Shown here in pieces: positions 48,280 to 57,003 of a stretch of DNA of 64,000 bases. The notes below the pieces were generated by a model. That model ran no database searches. It was not told the DNA's origin and saw only the letters and a list, made by a program, of their open reading frames with translations. Both the position numbers and the translations under genes were made by a program. The stretch lies in contig NZ_CP040818.1 of NCBI RefSeq assembly GCF_005887635.2, forward strand, positions 2,882,501-2,946,500, read 5' to 3'. Origin of the DNA: Paroceanicella profunda. GTDB taxonomy: Bacteria; Pseudomonadota; Alphaproteobacteria; Rhodobacterales; Rhodobacteraceae. Position 1 is the stretch's first letter; each line of letters starts with the position of its first letter.

Positions 48280-49256
48280 GGGCGAAGATCGCCTGCATCG
48301 GCGCCGGGCGCATGGGGCGGGGCATCGCGCATTGCGTGGCCCATGCCGGGTACCCGGTGACGCTGCTGGACGCGAAGTCCCGGGACGGGGCGGAATTCGC
48401 CGCCTTCGCCGAGGGGGCGCTGGCCGATGTGCGCGGCGCGCTGGAGGGGATGGTCGCCATCGGCGCCTTCGCGCCGGAGGCCGTGCCGGTCATCCTGGCG
48501 CGCGTCTCGGTGCTGCCGCTGGAGCGGGCGGCGGAGGCGCTGGCCGGTGCGGCCTTCGTGTTCGAGGGCGTGCCGGAGGTGAAGGCACCGAAGGCGGAGG
48601 CCTTCGCGCTGTTCGACGCGCATGCGGACGCGGGGGCGGTGCTCGCCTCCACCACCTCCACCATGCTCTCCACCGAGCTTGCCGGCCTCACCGCGCGGCC
48701 GGAGGCGTTCCTGAACGCGCATTTCCTCAACCCCGCCTTCCTGGTGCCGCTGGTGGAGGTCTCGCCCTCCGACCGCACGTCGGAGGAGGCGCTGGCGTCC
48801 CTGAAGGGGTTCCTCGAGGCGATCGGCAAGGTGCCGGTCGTGTGCAAGGCCTCGCCGGGCTACATCGTGCCGCGCATCCAGGCGCTGGCGATGAACGAGG
48901 CGGCGCGGCTGGTCGAGGAGGGCGTGGCCTCCGCCGAGGACGTGGACCGGGCGGTGAAATACGGCTTCGGCTTCCGCTTCGCCGTGCTGGGCCTGCTGGA
49001 ATTCATCGACTGGGGCGGCGGAGACATCCTCTACTATGCCTCGCGCTACATGGCGCAGGCGATGGAGGACCCGCGCTTCGAGGCCCCCGCCATCGTGAAG
49101 CGCAACATGGAGGAAGGCCGCATCGGCATGAAAACCGGCGCCGGCTTCCTTGATTACGACGGCCGGGACCTCGACGCCTACCGGCAGTCGCGCATGGCCG
49201 ATTTCCTGAAGATGCTCGAGGGGGCAGGGATGGTCCGCCCCCCCGTTCTCGACTGA
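48276..49256 (+). CDS. 3-hydroxyacyl-CoA/L-gulonate dehydrogenase family enzyme
   Basis: A 326-residue NAD-dependent dehydrogenase: I-G-A-G-R-M-G-R-G-I-A at the N-terminus, F-V-F-E-G-V-P-E and N-A-H-F-L-N-P with the catalytic His. A C-terminal domain with G-F-R-F-A-V-L-G-L follows. This size and fold also include carnitine and L-gulonate 3-dehydrogenases, so the substrate may be a free hydroxy acid. It overlaps the opine-dehydrogenase gene (ATGA). Confidence 0.87.
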   Translation: MRAKIACIGAGRMGRGIAHCVAHAGYPVTLLDAKSRDGAEFAAFAEGALADVRGALEGMVAIGAFAPEAVPVILARVSVLPLERAAEALAGAAFVFEGVPEVKAPKAEAFALFDAHADAGAVLASTTSTMLSTELAGLTARPEAFLNAHFLNPAFLVPLVEVSPSDRTSEEALASLKGFLEAIGKVPVVCKASPGYIVPRIQALAMNEAARLVEEGVASAEDVDRAVKYGFGFRFAVLGLLEFIDWGGGDILYYASRYMAQAMEDPRFEAPAIVKRNMEEGRIGMKTGAGFLDYDGRDLDAYRQSRMADFLKMLEGAGMVRPPVLD

Positions 49257-49330
49257 CGATCAGAACCCCGGGTCCGCCGGGGCAACCAAGCAATTGGCCC
49301 GCTCGCGGGTGTCCAGCAAGGAGTGTGACG

Positions 49331-50326
49331 ATGACCAGACTGAACCGGTTCCTGCGCAGTGCCGCCATCGCCGGCGTGCTGTCCGGGCTCGCCTTCGGGG
49401 CGGCCGCCGAGGAGGTGACGCTGCGCGCCATTTCCGCCTTCCCCAAGCCGCTCTACTTCTCCCAGAGCTTCCAGAACTTCGTCGACATGGTCAACGAACG
49501 CGGCAAGGGCGTGATCCGGATCGACTATATCGGCGGCCCGGAGATGTTCCCGCCCAACCAGCAGGTCGACGCGGTGCGCCGCGGCGTGGTGGACATGCAG
49601 TACGGCCCGGCCACCTACTACCTGGGCAAGATGCCGGAAGCCGACGCCTGGGTGGGCATGACCGTTTCCGCCGCCGAGGCGCGCGAGAACGGCGGCTTCG
49701 CCATCATGCAGAAGGCGTTTTCCGAGAAGCTGAACGTGGAACTGCTCGCCCACGCCGACACCGGCTTCAACTTCCACATCTACACCCTGAAGGAGCCGAA
49801 GAAGCTGGAGGACGGCAGCCTGGACCTCGACGGCCTGAAGATCCGCTCGCAGCCGATCTACAAGGGGTTCTTCGAGGGCATGGGCATCATCCCGGTGTCC
49901 GTGCCGGTGCCGGACGTCTACACCGGTCTGGAGCGCGGCACCTTCGACGGCTCCGGCTGGCCGATCCTGGCGATCAAGGACCTGTCCTGGGACAAGTTCC
50001 TGCGCTTCCGCATCGACCCGGGCTTCTTCAACTCCGACCTCGCGGTGGTGATGAACACGGCGAAGTGGGAGGGCCTGTCGGAGGAGGCGAAGACCATCCT
50101 CACCGAGGTCTCCGCCGAGTACGAGAAATCCTCCACCGCCGCGATCGAGGCCACCATCGAGGCCACCGACAAGCAGGTGCGCGACGAGGGCATGACCGTG
50201 ATCACGCTGGAGGGCGCGGCGCGCGAGAAATTCCTCGACGCCGCCTATGACAGCGCCTGGAACCGGATGAAGGAGTCCGGCACCCCGAATTACGAAGAGC
50301 TCCGCAAGGACTACTACTCGCGCTGA
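49331..50326 (+). CDS. dctP: TRAP transporter substrate-binding protein (DctP)
   Basis: A 331-residue periplasmic TRAP receptor. The signal peptide runs to about A-A-A-E (residue 27). G-P-E-M-F-P-P-N-Q-Q-V-D-A-V-R-R-G-V-V-D-M is the ligand-proximal region and K-I-R-S-Q-P-I-Y the canonical Arg segment binding a carboxylate. It would deliver a carboxylate related to the two dehydrogenases. A large hairpin separates it from its permease genes. Confidence 0.93.
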   Translation: MTRLNRFLRSAAIAGVLSGLAFGAAAEEVTLRAISAFPKPLYFSQSFQNFVDMVNERGKGVIRIDYIGGPEMFPPNQQVDAVRRGVVDMQYGPATYYLGKMPEADAWVGMTVSAAEARENGGFAIMQKAFSEKLNVELLAHADTGFNFHIYTLKEPKKLEDGSLDLDGLKIRSQPIYKGFFEGMGIIPVSVPVPDVYTGLERGTFDGSGWPILAIKDLSWDKFLRFRIDPGFFNSDLAVVMNTAKWEGLSEEAKTILTEVSAEYEKSSTAAIEATIEATDKQVRDEGMTVITLEGAAREKFLDAAYDSAWNRMKESGTPNYEELRKDYYSR

Positions 50327-50448
50327 TCGCGCGTGTCGGCCCGGGGGCGGTCGCCCGCCGGGCCGGCCCGTTGCGCGCACCTGGCGGCCGGTTCGCCCGC
50401 GCGGGGCGCGTGCTGCGCCCCGGGGCGGCCCGTCCCGCCCTTCGGGCG

Positions 50449-50515
50449 ATCATCCGGCCTCCGGGCGGCCGCCTTGCCCTTCGGGCAACCGGTCCTGCCC
50501 TGCGGGCCGGATGAT
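50449..50515 (+). other. large hairpin between dctP and the TRAP permease genes
   Basis: ATCATCCGGCC at 50449-50459 and GGCCGGATGAT at 50505-50515 form an 11-bp inverted repeat. It encloses a nested stem TTGCCC-TTC-GGGCAA. It lies in a 296-bp gap between receptor and permease and otherwise contains nothing I can name. Such stems often protect the receptor mRNA or limit read-through to the permease. Confidence 0.5.
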
Positions 50516-50622
50516 CCTGCGCGCGGGGGCGGTTGCGCCGCCCGCACGGACGCGCGACCCCGGGGAGGGGCCGCGCGCCTCCTCCCCGGCATTTCCACCC
50601 CGGCACTTCCACGGAGCGGGCC

Positions 50623-51120
50623 ATGAAAGCACTGCAGATCTATGACCGGTTCACCCTCGCGCTGGCGGCTGCGGCGGGCCTGAGCCTCGCCCTGTCCACC
50701 CTGGCCATCGTGGTGGATGTGACCCTGCGCAACACCGGCTTCCGCCCGTTCCAGTTCACCTCGGCCGTGGTGGAATACGTGATGCTGTTCGTCACCGTGG
50801 CCGCGGCGCCCTGGCTGGCGCGAATCGGCGCGCATGTGGCCATCAACGCGCTGGTGGACCGGCTGCCCGGCGGGCTGCAGAGCCTGCTCGGCCGCGCGGT
50901 GATCGTGCTCTGCGTGGTGGTGCTGGAGGTGCTGGCCTGGCGGGCCGGCGCCCTCACCATCCAGGAGTGGGGCTTCGGCTCCGTCGACATCCGCTCCATC
51001 GCCATTCCCGGCTGGCTGGCCTACGCGCTGCTCTGCGCGGGGTTCGGGCTGATGGGGCTGGAATTCCTGGTCAAGCTCCTGCGCGGGGAAACCCGCGCCG
51101 GCGGCGACGGCGCGCATTGA
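50623..51120 (+). CDS. dctQ: TRAP transporter small permease (DctQ)
   Basis: A 165-residue protein with four predicted membrane helices and the family segment V-E-Y-V-M-L-F-V-T-V-A. CACGGAG about 9 bp before ATG supports the start. A short cytosolic C-terminus with charged residues ends it. It stands 10 bp before the large permease. Confidence 0.9.
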   Translation: MKALQIYDRFTLALAAAAGLSLALSTLAIVVDVTLRNTGFRPFQFTSAVVEYVMLFVTVAAAPWLARIGAHVAINALVDRLPGGLQSLLGRAVIVLCVVVLEVLAWRAGALTIQEWGFGSVDIRSIAIPGWLAYALLCAGFGLMGLEFLVKLLRGETRAGGDGAH

Positions 51121-51130
51121 GGGGGCCGAC

Positions 51131-52450
51131 ATGATGGAATGGTATTACGCCTTCGGCCTGATGATCGGCGCCATCCTGGTGATGATGGCGCTCGGCATGC
51201 CCGTGGCCGTGGCCTTCTTCGCGGTGAACATCGCGGGGTGCTACCTGTTCATGGGCGGGATGATCGGGATCGACCAGTTCATCTCGAACGCCACCGCCTC
51301 GGTGACGAGTTTCGCGCTGGTGCCCATCCCGCTCTTCGTGATCATGGGGGAGCTGTTCTTCCACACCGGCCTTGCCATCCGCATCTTCGATGCGCTGGAC
51401 AAGTGCCTGGGCAGCGTGCGCGGCCGGCTCTCCTACCTCACCGTGGCCGGCGGCACGCTCTTCGCCACGCTGTCGGGCTCCTCCATGGCCAACACGGCGA
51501 TGCTGGGCACCTCGCTCGCGCCCGAGATGACCCAGCGCGGCTACAAGCCCCACATGATCATGGGGCCGATCCTGGCCACCGGCGGCCTGGCGATGATCAT
51601 CCCGCCCTCCACGCTGGCGGTGCTGCTGGGCTCGCTCGCGCGCATCGACGTGGGCGCGCTGCTCATCGCCGGGCTGGTGCCCGGGGTGATCCTGGCCGGG
51701 ATGTACGTAGTCCTCATCCGCACCCAGATCGCGCTCGACCCGGAGGCGACGCCGAGCTACGTGCCCGAGAAGGTGAGCCGGGGCGAGATGGTCCGCGCCC
51801 TGCTGGTGGAGGTGGCGCCGATGGGGCTGGTCATCTTCTGCGTGATCGGGCTCATCCTGCTGGGCTGGGCCACGCCCACGGAGAGCGCCGCGTTCGGCGC
51901 GCTCTCCGTGGTGGCTCTGGCCGCGCTCTACGGGCGGCTGAGCTGGCGGGCGATCGTGATGTCGCTGCGCGGCGCGGTGGTGGTCTCGGGCATGATGTTC
52001 ATGATCATCCTGGGTTCGACCACCTTCTCCCAGCTCCTCGCCTTCTCCGGCGCCTCCTCCGGGCTGATCGGCTGGGCCACGGGCTTCACCGTCTCGCCCT
52101 ACGTGATGCTGCTCGCCATGGTGCTGGTGCTCATCGTGCTGGGCATGTTCATGGACCAGCTCTCCATCATGATGCTCACCCTGCCGATCTTCATGCCGCT
52201 GATCGGCACCATGGGGTTCGACCCGATCTGGTTCGGCGTGGTGATGCTGCTGGCTCTGGAGCTGAGCCTCGCCACCCCGCCCTTCGGCATGCTGCTCTTC
52301 GTGATGCTGGGGGTGAGCCCGCCGGGCACCACTATCACGCAAGTTGCGCGCGCGGCGCTGCCCTTCATCGGCTGCACGCTGCTGCTGATCGTGCTGCTGA
52401 CGATATTCCCCGGGCTGGCGCTCTGGCTGCCCGGCATGATCGAAGGATGA
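51131..52450 (+). CDS. dctM: TRAP transporter large permease (DctM)
   Basis: A 439-residue protein with about 12-13 membrane helices. G-S-S-M-A-N-T-A-M-L-G and M-I-I-P-P-S-T-L-A-V-L-L-G are the conserved substrate/ion-binding turns. P-T-E-S-A-A-F-G-A-L-S is another. It uses the sodium gradient. Its neighbours define a receptor-small-large TRAP set. ATG at 51131 or 51134 may initiate. Confidence 0.95.
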   Translation: MMEWYYAFGLMIGAILVMMALGMPVAVAFFAVNIAGCYLFMGGMIGIDQFISNATASVTSFALVPIPLFVIMGELFFHTGLAIRIFDALDKCLGSVRGRLSYLTVAGGTLFATLSGSSMANTAMLGTSLAPEMTQRGYKPHMIMGPILATGGLAMIIPPSTLAVLLGSLARIDVGALLIAGLVPGVILAGMYVVLIRTQIALDPEATPSYVPEKVSRGEMVRALLVEVAPMGLVIFCVIGLILLGWATPTESAAFGALSVVALAALYGRLSWRAIVMSLRGAVVVSGMMFMIILGSTTFSQLLAFSGASSGLIGWATGFTVSPYVMLLAMVLVLIVLGMFMDQLSIMMLTLPIFMPLIGTMGFDPIWFGVVMLLALELSLATPPFGMLLFVMLGVSPPGTTITQVARAALPFIGCTLLLIVLLTIFPGLALWLPGMIEG

Positions 52451-52454
52451 CGAC

Positions 52455-53228
52455 ATGAAGATCTGGTACCAGTCCTACGTGGATGCGGAGAACGCCGGCG
52501 GCTACTGGGACGCGCTGCAGGCTCATCTCGACGCGGTGAAGGACCCCGGCACGGAGGTGGTGATCCACGGCATCACCCCGCATGACAGCTACGCCCACCC
52601 GATCGTGGAATTCCGCTGCGCGCGCGAGGTGATCTGCAACGCGGTGCGGGCCGAGCGCGAGGGTTACGACGCCTTCATCATCGGCCATTTCCAGGACGCG
52701 GGCCTCTACGAGGCGCGCTCGGTGGTCGACATCCCGGTGCTGGGCATGGGCGAGGCCTCGATGCTGCAGGCCTGCCAGCTCGGCCAGCGCTCCGGCATCG
52801 TGACCATCAACCGCCGCTACATCCCCTGGTTTCACCACCAGATCGGCAAGTACGGGCTGGGCCAGCGGGTGACCGGCGTGCACGCGATGGACTTCCAGCC
52901 CGGCCAGATCCTCGCCGCCTTCGGCTCGGACGAGCGGCTGGGCGAGGTGGCGGGCCTGTTCGAGGCGCAGGCGAAACCGCTGGTGCGCGACGGGGTGGAC
53001 CTGCTGATCCCCGGCGGCGGTATCCCGATGCTGCTGTTCTCCCAGCTCCACGACCACCGGGTGGACGGCGCGCCGGTGATCAACGGCATTCCCATCGTGC
53101 TGAAACAGGCGGAGATGCAGGTGAAGCTGAGGGCCCTCACCGGGCTGGGCGTGAGCCGCACCTCGGATTTCGTGAAGCCGCCGGCGGAGGTGATCGAGGA
53201 ATTCATGACCCACCCGAAGGGCCTCTGA
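52455..53228 (+). CDS. aspartate/glutamate racemase family protein
   Basis: A 257-residue protein of the Asp/Glu/hydantoin racemase superfamily: G-H-F-Q-D-A-G-L, G-M-G-E-A-S-M and I-P-G-G-G-I-P. The usual catalytic Cys pair is not clear (only Cys55, Cys61 and Cys98 appear, none in a canonical catalytic position). It may be an isomerase or lyase variant. It starts 4 bp after the TRAP permease and likely acts on the imported substrate. Confidence 0.78.
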   Translation: MKIWYQSYVDAENAGGYWDALQAHLDAVKDPGTEVVIHGITPHDSYAHPIVEFRCAREVICNAVRAEREGYDAFIIGHFQDAGLYEARSVVDIPVLGMGEASMLQACQLGQRSGIVTINRRYIPWFHHQIGKYGLGQRVTGVHAMDFQPGQILAAFGSDERLGEVAGLFEAQAKPLVRDGVDLLIPGGGIPMLLFSQLHDHRVDGAPVINGIPIVLKQAEMQVKLRALTGLGVSRTSDFVKPPAEVIEEFMTHPKGL

Positions 53229-53558
53229 GCCCGGCCCACGGACGCCCGCAGCCGGCGCGCGCGGGCAGCAAGGGGAGGGCCTCAGGGCCGCCAACCGGAC
53301 AGGGCAGCCCGTCCCGGAGCGGTCAGGTTGCTCCGCGCCTCCGTCCGCGCGGAGCGGGGCAGGCGGGCACGAGGGCGGCGTCCATGCAGGGGAGGCGGCG
53401 TGAGGCCGGACAGCGTGCGGCGGGGACGGGGGGCTCCCGCCCTGCGTCGACCCGCGCCCCCGGGGGGCGCGCGCCTCCTGCGGTTTGGGCCCGGCCGCGC
53501 GTGCCGCGCGGCGCCACCGCACGATGGCACGGGGTGCGCAGGGGGTCCGCGATTTTCG
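53229..53558. other. non-coding gap between the racemase-family gene and kynA
   Basis: No gene is visible. It contains a dispersed repeat (53429-53514) and, at its right end, the kynA operator. GC content is very high, so open frames here are artefacts. Confidence 0.55.
53429..53514. repeat. dispersed palindromic element, copy 1
   Basis: The element begins GGGGGCTCCCGCCCTGCGTC. It carries a C-rich/G-rich self-complementary centre, then CGGTTTGGGCC and CCGCGCGTGCCGCGCGGCGC. It recurs 9.9 kb away at 63329-63412. The 34-bp right part matches at 32 of 34 positions. Confidence 0.65.
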
Positions 53559-53584
53559 TTCAGGTTTGAAGCTTCAGGCTTGAA
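53559..53584. promoter_or_regulatory. tandem TTCA-N4-TGAA operator of kynA
   Basis: TTCAGGTTTGAA at 53559-53570 and TTCAGGCTTGAA at 53573-53584 are two palindromes separated by GC, with a 14-bp period. TTGAAG at 53580-53585 would be the -35 box, with ATTCTG 17 bp later, so a bound repressor would block the promoter. The kynA ATG is 51 bp downstream. Confidence 0.65.
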
Positions 53585-53634
53585 GTTTCGAGGGAAAGGC
53601 GCATTCTGGGGCCGAGCACAGACGGAGAGCAACG

Positions 53635-54471
53635 ATGAGCGATGCCTACAATCCCGAGTCCGAAGGCGCCCAGATGTCATTCCGTGACAGGATGTCCTAC
53701 GGCGACTACCTCAAGCTCGACAGCATCCTGACGGCACAGGCCCCGCTCTCCGCCGCACATGACGAACTGCTGTTCATCATCCAGCACCAGACCACCGAAC
53801 TGTGGATGCGCCTTGCGATCCACGAGATCCGCGCCGCCCGGGCCGAGATCGCCGCGGACAACGTGCAGCCGGCGTTCAAGATGCTCACCCGCGTGTCGCG
53901 GATCTTCGAGCAGATGAACTCCGCCTGGGACGTGCTGCGCACCATGACACCCAGCGAATACACCAACTTCCGCGATTCCCTGGGCCAGTCCTCGGGCTTC
54001 CAGTCCGCCCAGTACCGCGAGATCGAATTCCTGGTCGGCAACCGCAACCAGGCCATGCTGCGCCCGCATGAGCACAAGCCGGACGACCACGCCCGGCTGT
54101 CCGCCGAACTGGCCCGGCCGAGCCTCTACGACGAGGCCCTGCGCCTGCTCGACCGCTCCGGCATCCCGGTGCCGCAGGAGGTGCTGACCCGCGACGTGAC
54201 CGGGTTGCACGTGGCCAGCGAAGGCGTCGTCGTGGCCTGGCGCACGGTCTACGCGGACCCGGCGAAACACTGGGAACTCTATGAGCTGGCCGAGAAGCTT
54301 GTCGACTTCGAGGATTACTTCCGCCGCTGGCGCTTCAACCACGTGACCACGGTGGAGCGGGTGATCGGCTTCAAGCGCGGCACCGGCGGCACGGCCGGCG
54401 TCACCTACCTGCGCCGGATGCTGGAAGTGGAACTGTTCCCCGAACTGTGGCAGGTGCGCACGGCGCTCTGA
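53635..54471 (+). CDS. kynA: tryptophan 2,3-dioxygenase
   Basis: A 278-residue heme dioxygenase converting L-tryptophan to N-formylkynurenine. His236 in R-F-N-H-V-T-T is the axial heme ligand. His51 in Q-H-Q-T-T-E-L-W, Arg113 in N-F-R-D-S-L-G and Thr250 in R-G-T-G-G-T match the substrate-binding residues of the family. Length is standard. A formamidase (kynB) is not in the window; kynU is 1.3 kb downstream. Confidence 0.97.
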   Translation: MSDAYNPESEGAQMSFRDRMSYGDYLKLDSILTAQAPLSAAHDELLFIIQHQTTELWMRLAIHEIRAARAEIAADNVQPAFKMLTRVSRIFEQMNSAWDVLRTMTPSEYTNFRDSLGQSSGFQSAQYREIEFLVGNRNQAMLRPHEHKPDDHARLSAELARPSLYDEALRLLDRSGIPVPQEVLTRDVTGLHVASEGVVVAWRTVYADPAKHWELYELAEKLVDFEDYFRRWRFNHVTTVERVIGFKRGTGGTAGVTYLRRMLEVELFPELWQVRTAL

Positions 54472-54506
54472 ACCGTGGCCCTGCCCGGGAGAACACGGGA
54501 CTGAAC

Positions 54507-54537
54507 GGGCCGGCCCCTCAAAACCGGCCTTTTGTTT
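54507..54537 (+). terminator. rho-independent terminator of kynA
   Basis: GGCCGG at 54508-54513 pairs with CCGGCC at 54524-54529, followed by TTTTGTTT. It lies about 36 bp after the kynA stop. Confidence 0.75.
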
Positions 54538-54882
54538 CAGAAGCTTGTGAGGCGTTCCTGCGCCGAAACCCGGCTGGCGCGCCATGAGGCGGGCCGGTGA
54601 GCACGAGGCGCGTGGTCGGCGGATGCCGGCAGGCGATCCGTGAGACACGCCGAGGCCCGGCGGCCGGAGACACCGCCTTCGGCCGCGCCGAACGGTCCCG
54701 CTTCGCGGCCCGCTCGGTGGGGGCGGAACGACACATTGAACCTCTCCGAACTCCGTCCGGAAGCACAAGGTGCGCGCGGACGCCGCCGGGCGATCCGGCA
54801 TTGACTGCCTCCCGCCCTCACGCCGAACCCGGTGCGATCGGGCCCTCACACCCGCGCCGGAAAAGGCGCGGGGCCGCGCGGT
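54538..54882. other. 345-bp non-coding gap
   Basis: I see no gene, repeat or clear regulatory site between the kynA terminator and the arylmalonate-decarboxylase-like stop. Confidence 0.5.
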
Positions 54883-55587
54883 TCAGGTGCCGGCAGGCAA
54901 GGCCGCCTGGGGCAGGCGGCGCACGGCGGCGTCCACGCCGGCGGTGGCCGAGGAGACCACCGGCAGGCCCAGTTCGGCCTGAAGCTCGGCGCAGACGGGC
55001 AGGGTGCGCAGGCCGCCGCAGGAGATGAACAGCGCATCGGGGCGGGCGCCGGCGGCGGCTGCCTCCGCCACGGCGCGGCGGCCGAGCGCGAGGAGGTCGT
55101 CATGGGTGACGTCGAACACCTTCCGCACGTCCTCGATGCCCAGGGCGGCGAGTGCCACGGTCTCCACCCCATGCTCGGCCAGGAAGGCGGAGAGCCGGGC
55201 ATTCACCGTCTCGCCGTAGGCGGTGGCGAGCGCGATGCGCCGCGCGCCGGTGGCCGCGATGGCCTCCACGATGCCGGTGCTCATGGTCACCACCGGCCGG
55301 CCGCAGGCGACGGCCACGTCCCGGGTCAGCGCCTCGTTGAAGGCCCGGCCGCGGTAGAAGGTGAGCGAAGTGCCCATCACCGCCACCACGTCGGCCCCGG
55401 CGGCGGCGAGATCCGCCGCCAGGCTGCCGATGCGCCCGATCACGCTGTCATACCCCTCCGGAGTGAGCGCCTCCAGCCCCAGGCCGCGGGCCGCGAAGCG
55501 CAGGTCGGGATACATGGCCGGTCCCTCCGGGGGCACGGTGTCGGCGGCGGGCGGGACGATCATCCCGATCATCGGTGCTTGTGTCAT
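54883..55587 (-). CDS. arylmalonate decarboxylase-like protein (Asp/Glu racemase superfamily)
   Basis: A 234-residue protein whose N-terminus I-G-M-I-V-P-P-A-A and T-P-E-G-Y-D-S-V-I closely resemble bacterial arylmalonate decarboxylase. Residues of its dioxyanion pocket appear kept: Thr73 and Ser74 in M-G-T-S-L-T-F-Y-R-G, Tyr124 in A-T-A-Y, Cys190-Gly191 in S-C-G-G-L. Gly72 stands where racemases of this fold have the first Cys. It is divergent from kynU across a shared operator. Maleate isomerase-type chemistry is an alternative. A TTG at 55623 could extend the start. Confidence 0.8.
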   Translation of the reverse strand: MTQAPMIGMIVPPAADTVPPEGPAMYPDLRFAARGLGLEALTPEGYDSVIGRIGSLAADLAAAGADVVAVMGTSLTFYRGRAFNEALTRDVAVACGRPVVTMSTGIVEAIAATGARRIALATAYGETVNARLSAFLAEHGVETVALAALGIEDVRKVFDVTHDDLLALGRRAVAEAAAAGARPDALFISCGGLRTLPVCAELQAELGLPVVSSATAGVDAAVRRLPQAALPAGT

Positions 55588-55650
55588 GGGCAGCAGTTTC
55601 CGCAGTTGCACAGCTTTTGGCAACTCTCCGTCTCACGATCCGCAATTTAG

Positions 55651-55676
55651 TTCAAACATGAAAATTCATGATTGAA
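55651..55676. promoter_or_regulatory. tandem TTCA-N4-TGAA operator between the decarboxylase-like gene and kynU
   Basis: TTCAAACATGAA at 55651-55662 and TTCATGATTGAA at 55665-55676 are separated by AA, the same architecture as at kynA. Together with flanks they form a longer, nearly perfect palindrome (15 of 16 pairs). TTGAAC at 55673-55678 is a possible -35 box for kynU. The site is 53 bp from the kynU ATG and 63 bp from the divergent ATG. Confidence 0.65.
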
Positions 55677-55729
55677 CTAATCTGCGGCCTGTCGCAGAGT
55701 TTCCCCAGACCAAGGCAGGAGATACCGCG

Positions 55730-56971
55730 ATGGCGAGCGACCTCTCACACTCCCAGGCCCCTCAGGCGGAGACGGTGTTTGACCGCACGCGGCGCCTGTT
55801 CCACATCCCCGACGGGGTGATCTACCTCGACGGAAACTCCCTTGGGCCGATGCCGCTGGCCGCCGCTGACGCGCTGCAACGCGCAGCGAAGGCGGAGTGG
55901 AGCGAGATGCTCATCCGCGGCTGGAACGACGCGGACTGGATCGGCCTGCCGGAGCGCGTGGGCGCGCGGATCGCGGCGCTGATCGGGGCGGAGGCCGGCT
56001 CGGTGATGGTGGGCGACACCACCTCCGTCAACCTGTTCAAGGTGCTCTCGGCGGCGCTGGCTGCGCGGCCGGGGCGCAGGGTGATCCTGTCGGATTCGGG
56101 GAACTTCCCCACCGATCTCTACGTGGCCCAGGGGCTGATCGCCACTCTGGGGCAGGGGCATGAGCTGCGCACCGTCTCCCACGCGGAGATGGAAGCGGCG
56201 GTGGATGCGGCGGGCGAGGACCTCGCCGTTCTCATGCTCACCCAGGTGGATTACCGCACCGGCGCGCTCTACGACATGAAATCGATGACCGCGCGGGCCC
56301 AGGCCCTCGGCGCGCTCACGGTCTGGGACCTGGCGCATTCCGCCGGCGCACTGCCGGTGGAACTGGACGCCTGCAACGCCGATTTCGCCATCGGCTGCGG
56401 CTACAAGTATCTCAACGGCGGCCCCGGCGCGCCGGCCTTCCTCTATGTCGCGCCGCGCAACCAGGCCTCGGTGGCCCCGGCGCTCTCTGGCTGGATGGGC
56501 CACGCGGCGCCCTTCGCCTTCGAGCATGACTACCGCCCGGCGGAGGGCGTGGGGCGGATGCGCGTCGGCACGCCGCCGATCCTGGCGCTCTCGGCGCTGG
56601 AGGCCGGGCTGCAGGCCTGGGACGGCGTGTCGATCCACGAGGTCCGGGCGAAATCCATCGCGCTGTGCGACCTGTTCATCGAACTGGTGGAGGCGCGCTG
56701 CCCGGAGCTGGAGCTGATCACCCCGCGTGAGGGCGCGGCGCGCGGCAGCCAGGTGTCCTTCCGCTTCGAGGAAGGTTACGCGGCCATGCAGGCGCTCATC
56801 GCGCGCGGCGTGATCGGCGATTTCCGCGCCCCGGACGTGATGCGCTTCGGCTTCACCCCGCTCTACATCAGTGAGCGGGAGGTGCGCGCGGGGGTCGATA
56901 TTCTCGCCGGGATCATGGACAACCGTCTGTGGGACAACGACGATTACCGCAAGAAGGCCAAGGTCACCTGA
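55730..56971 (+). CDS. kynU: kynureninase
   Basis: A 413-residue PLP enzyme cleaving kynurenine to anthranilate and alanine. Y-L-D-G-N-S-L-G-P-M-P begins the catalytic region, and W-D-L-A-H-S-A-G-A-L-P holds the PLP Asp and Ser. G-C-G-Y-K-Y-L-N-G-G-P-G-A-P holds the Schiff-base Lys. Length is typical. With kynA it supplies two of the three steps from tryptophan to anthranilate; kynB is not seen. The next gene begins 33 bp after its stop. Confidence 0.96.
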   Translation: MASDLSHSQAPQAETVFDRTRRLFHIPDGVIYLDGNSLGPMPLAAADALQRAAKAEWSEMLIRGWNDADWIGLPERVGARIAALIGAEAGSVMVGDTTSVNLFKVLSAALAARPGRRVILSDSGNFPTDLYVAQGLIATLGQGHELRTVSHAEMEAAVDAAGEDLAVLMLTQVDYRTGALYDMKSMTARAQALGALTVWDLAHSAGALPVELDACNADFAIGCGYKYLNGGPGAPAFLYVAPRNQASVAPALSGWMGHAAPFAFEHDYRPAEGVGRMRVGTPPILALSALEAGLQAWDGVSIHEVRAKSIALCDLFIELVEARCPELELITPREGAARGSQVSFRFEEGYAAMQALIARGVIGDFRAPDVMRFGFTPLYISEREVRAGVDILAGIMDNRLWDNDDYRKKAKVT

Positions 56972-57003
56972 GAGGACCGGCGCACAAGAGAGGGAACAGG
57001 AAC

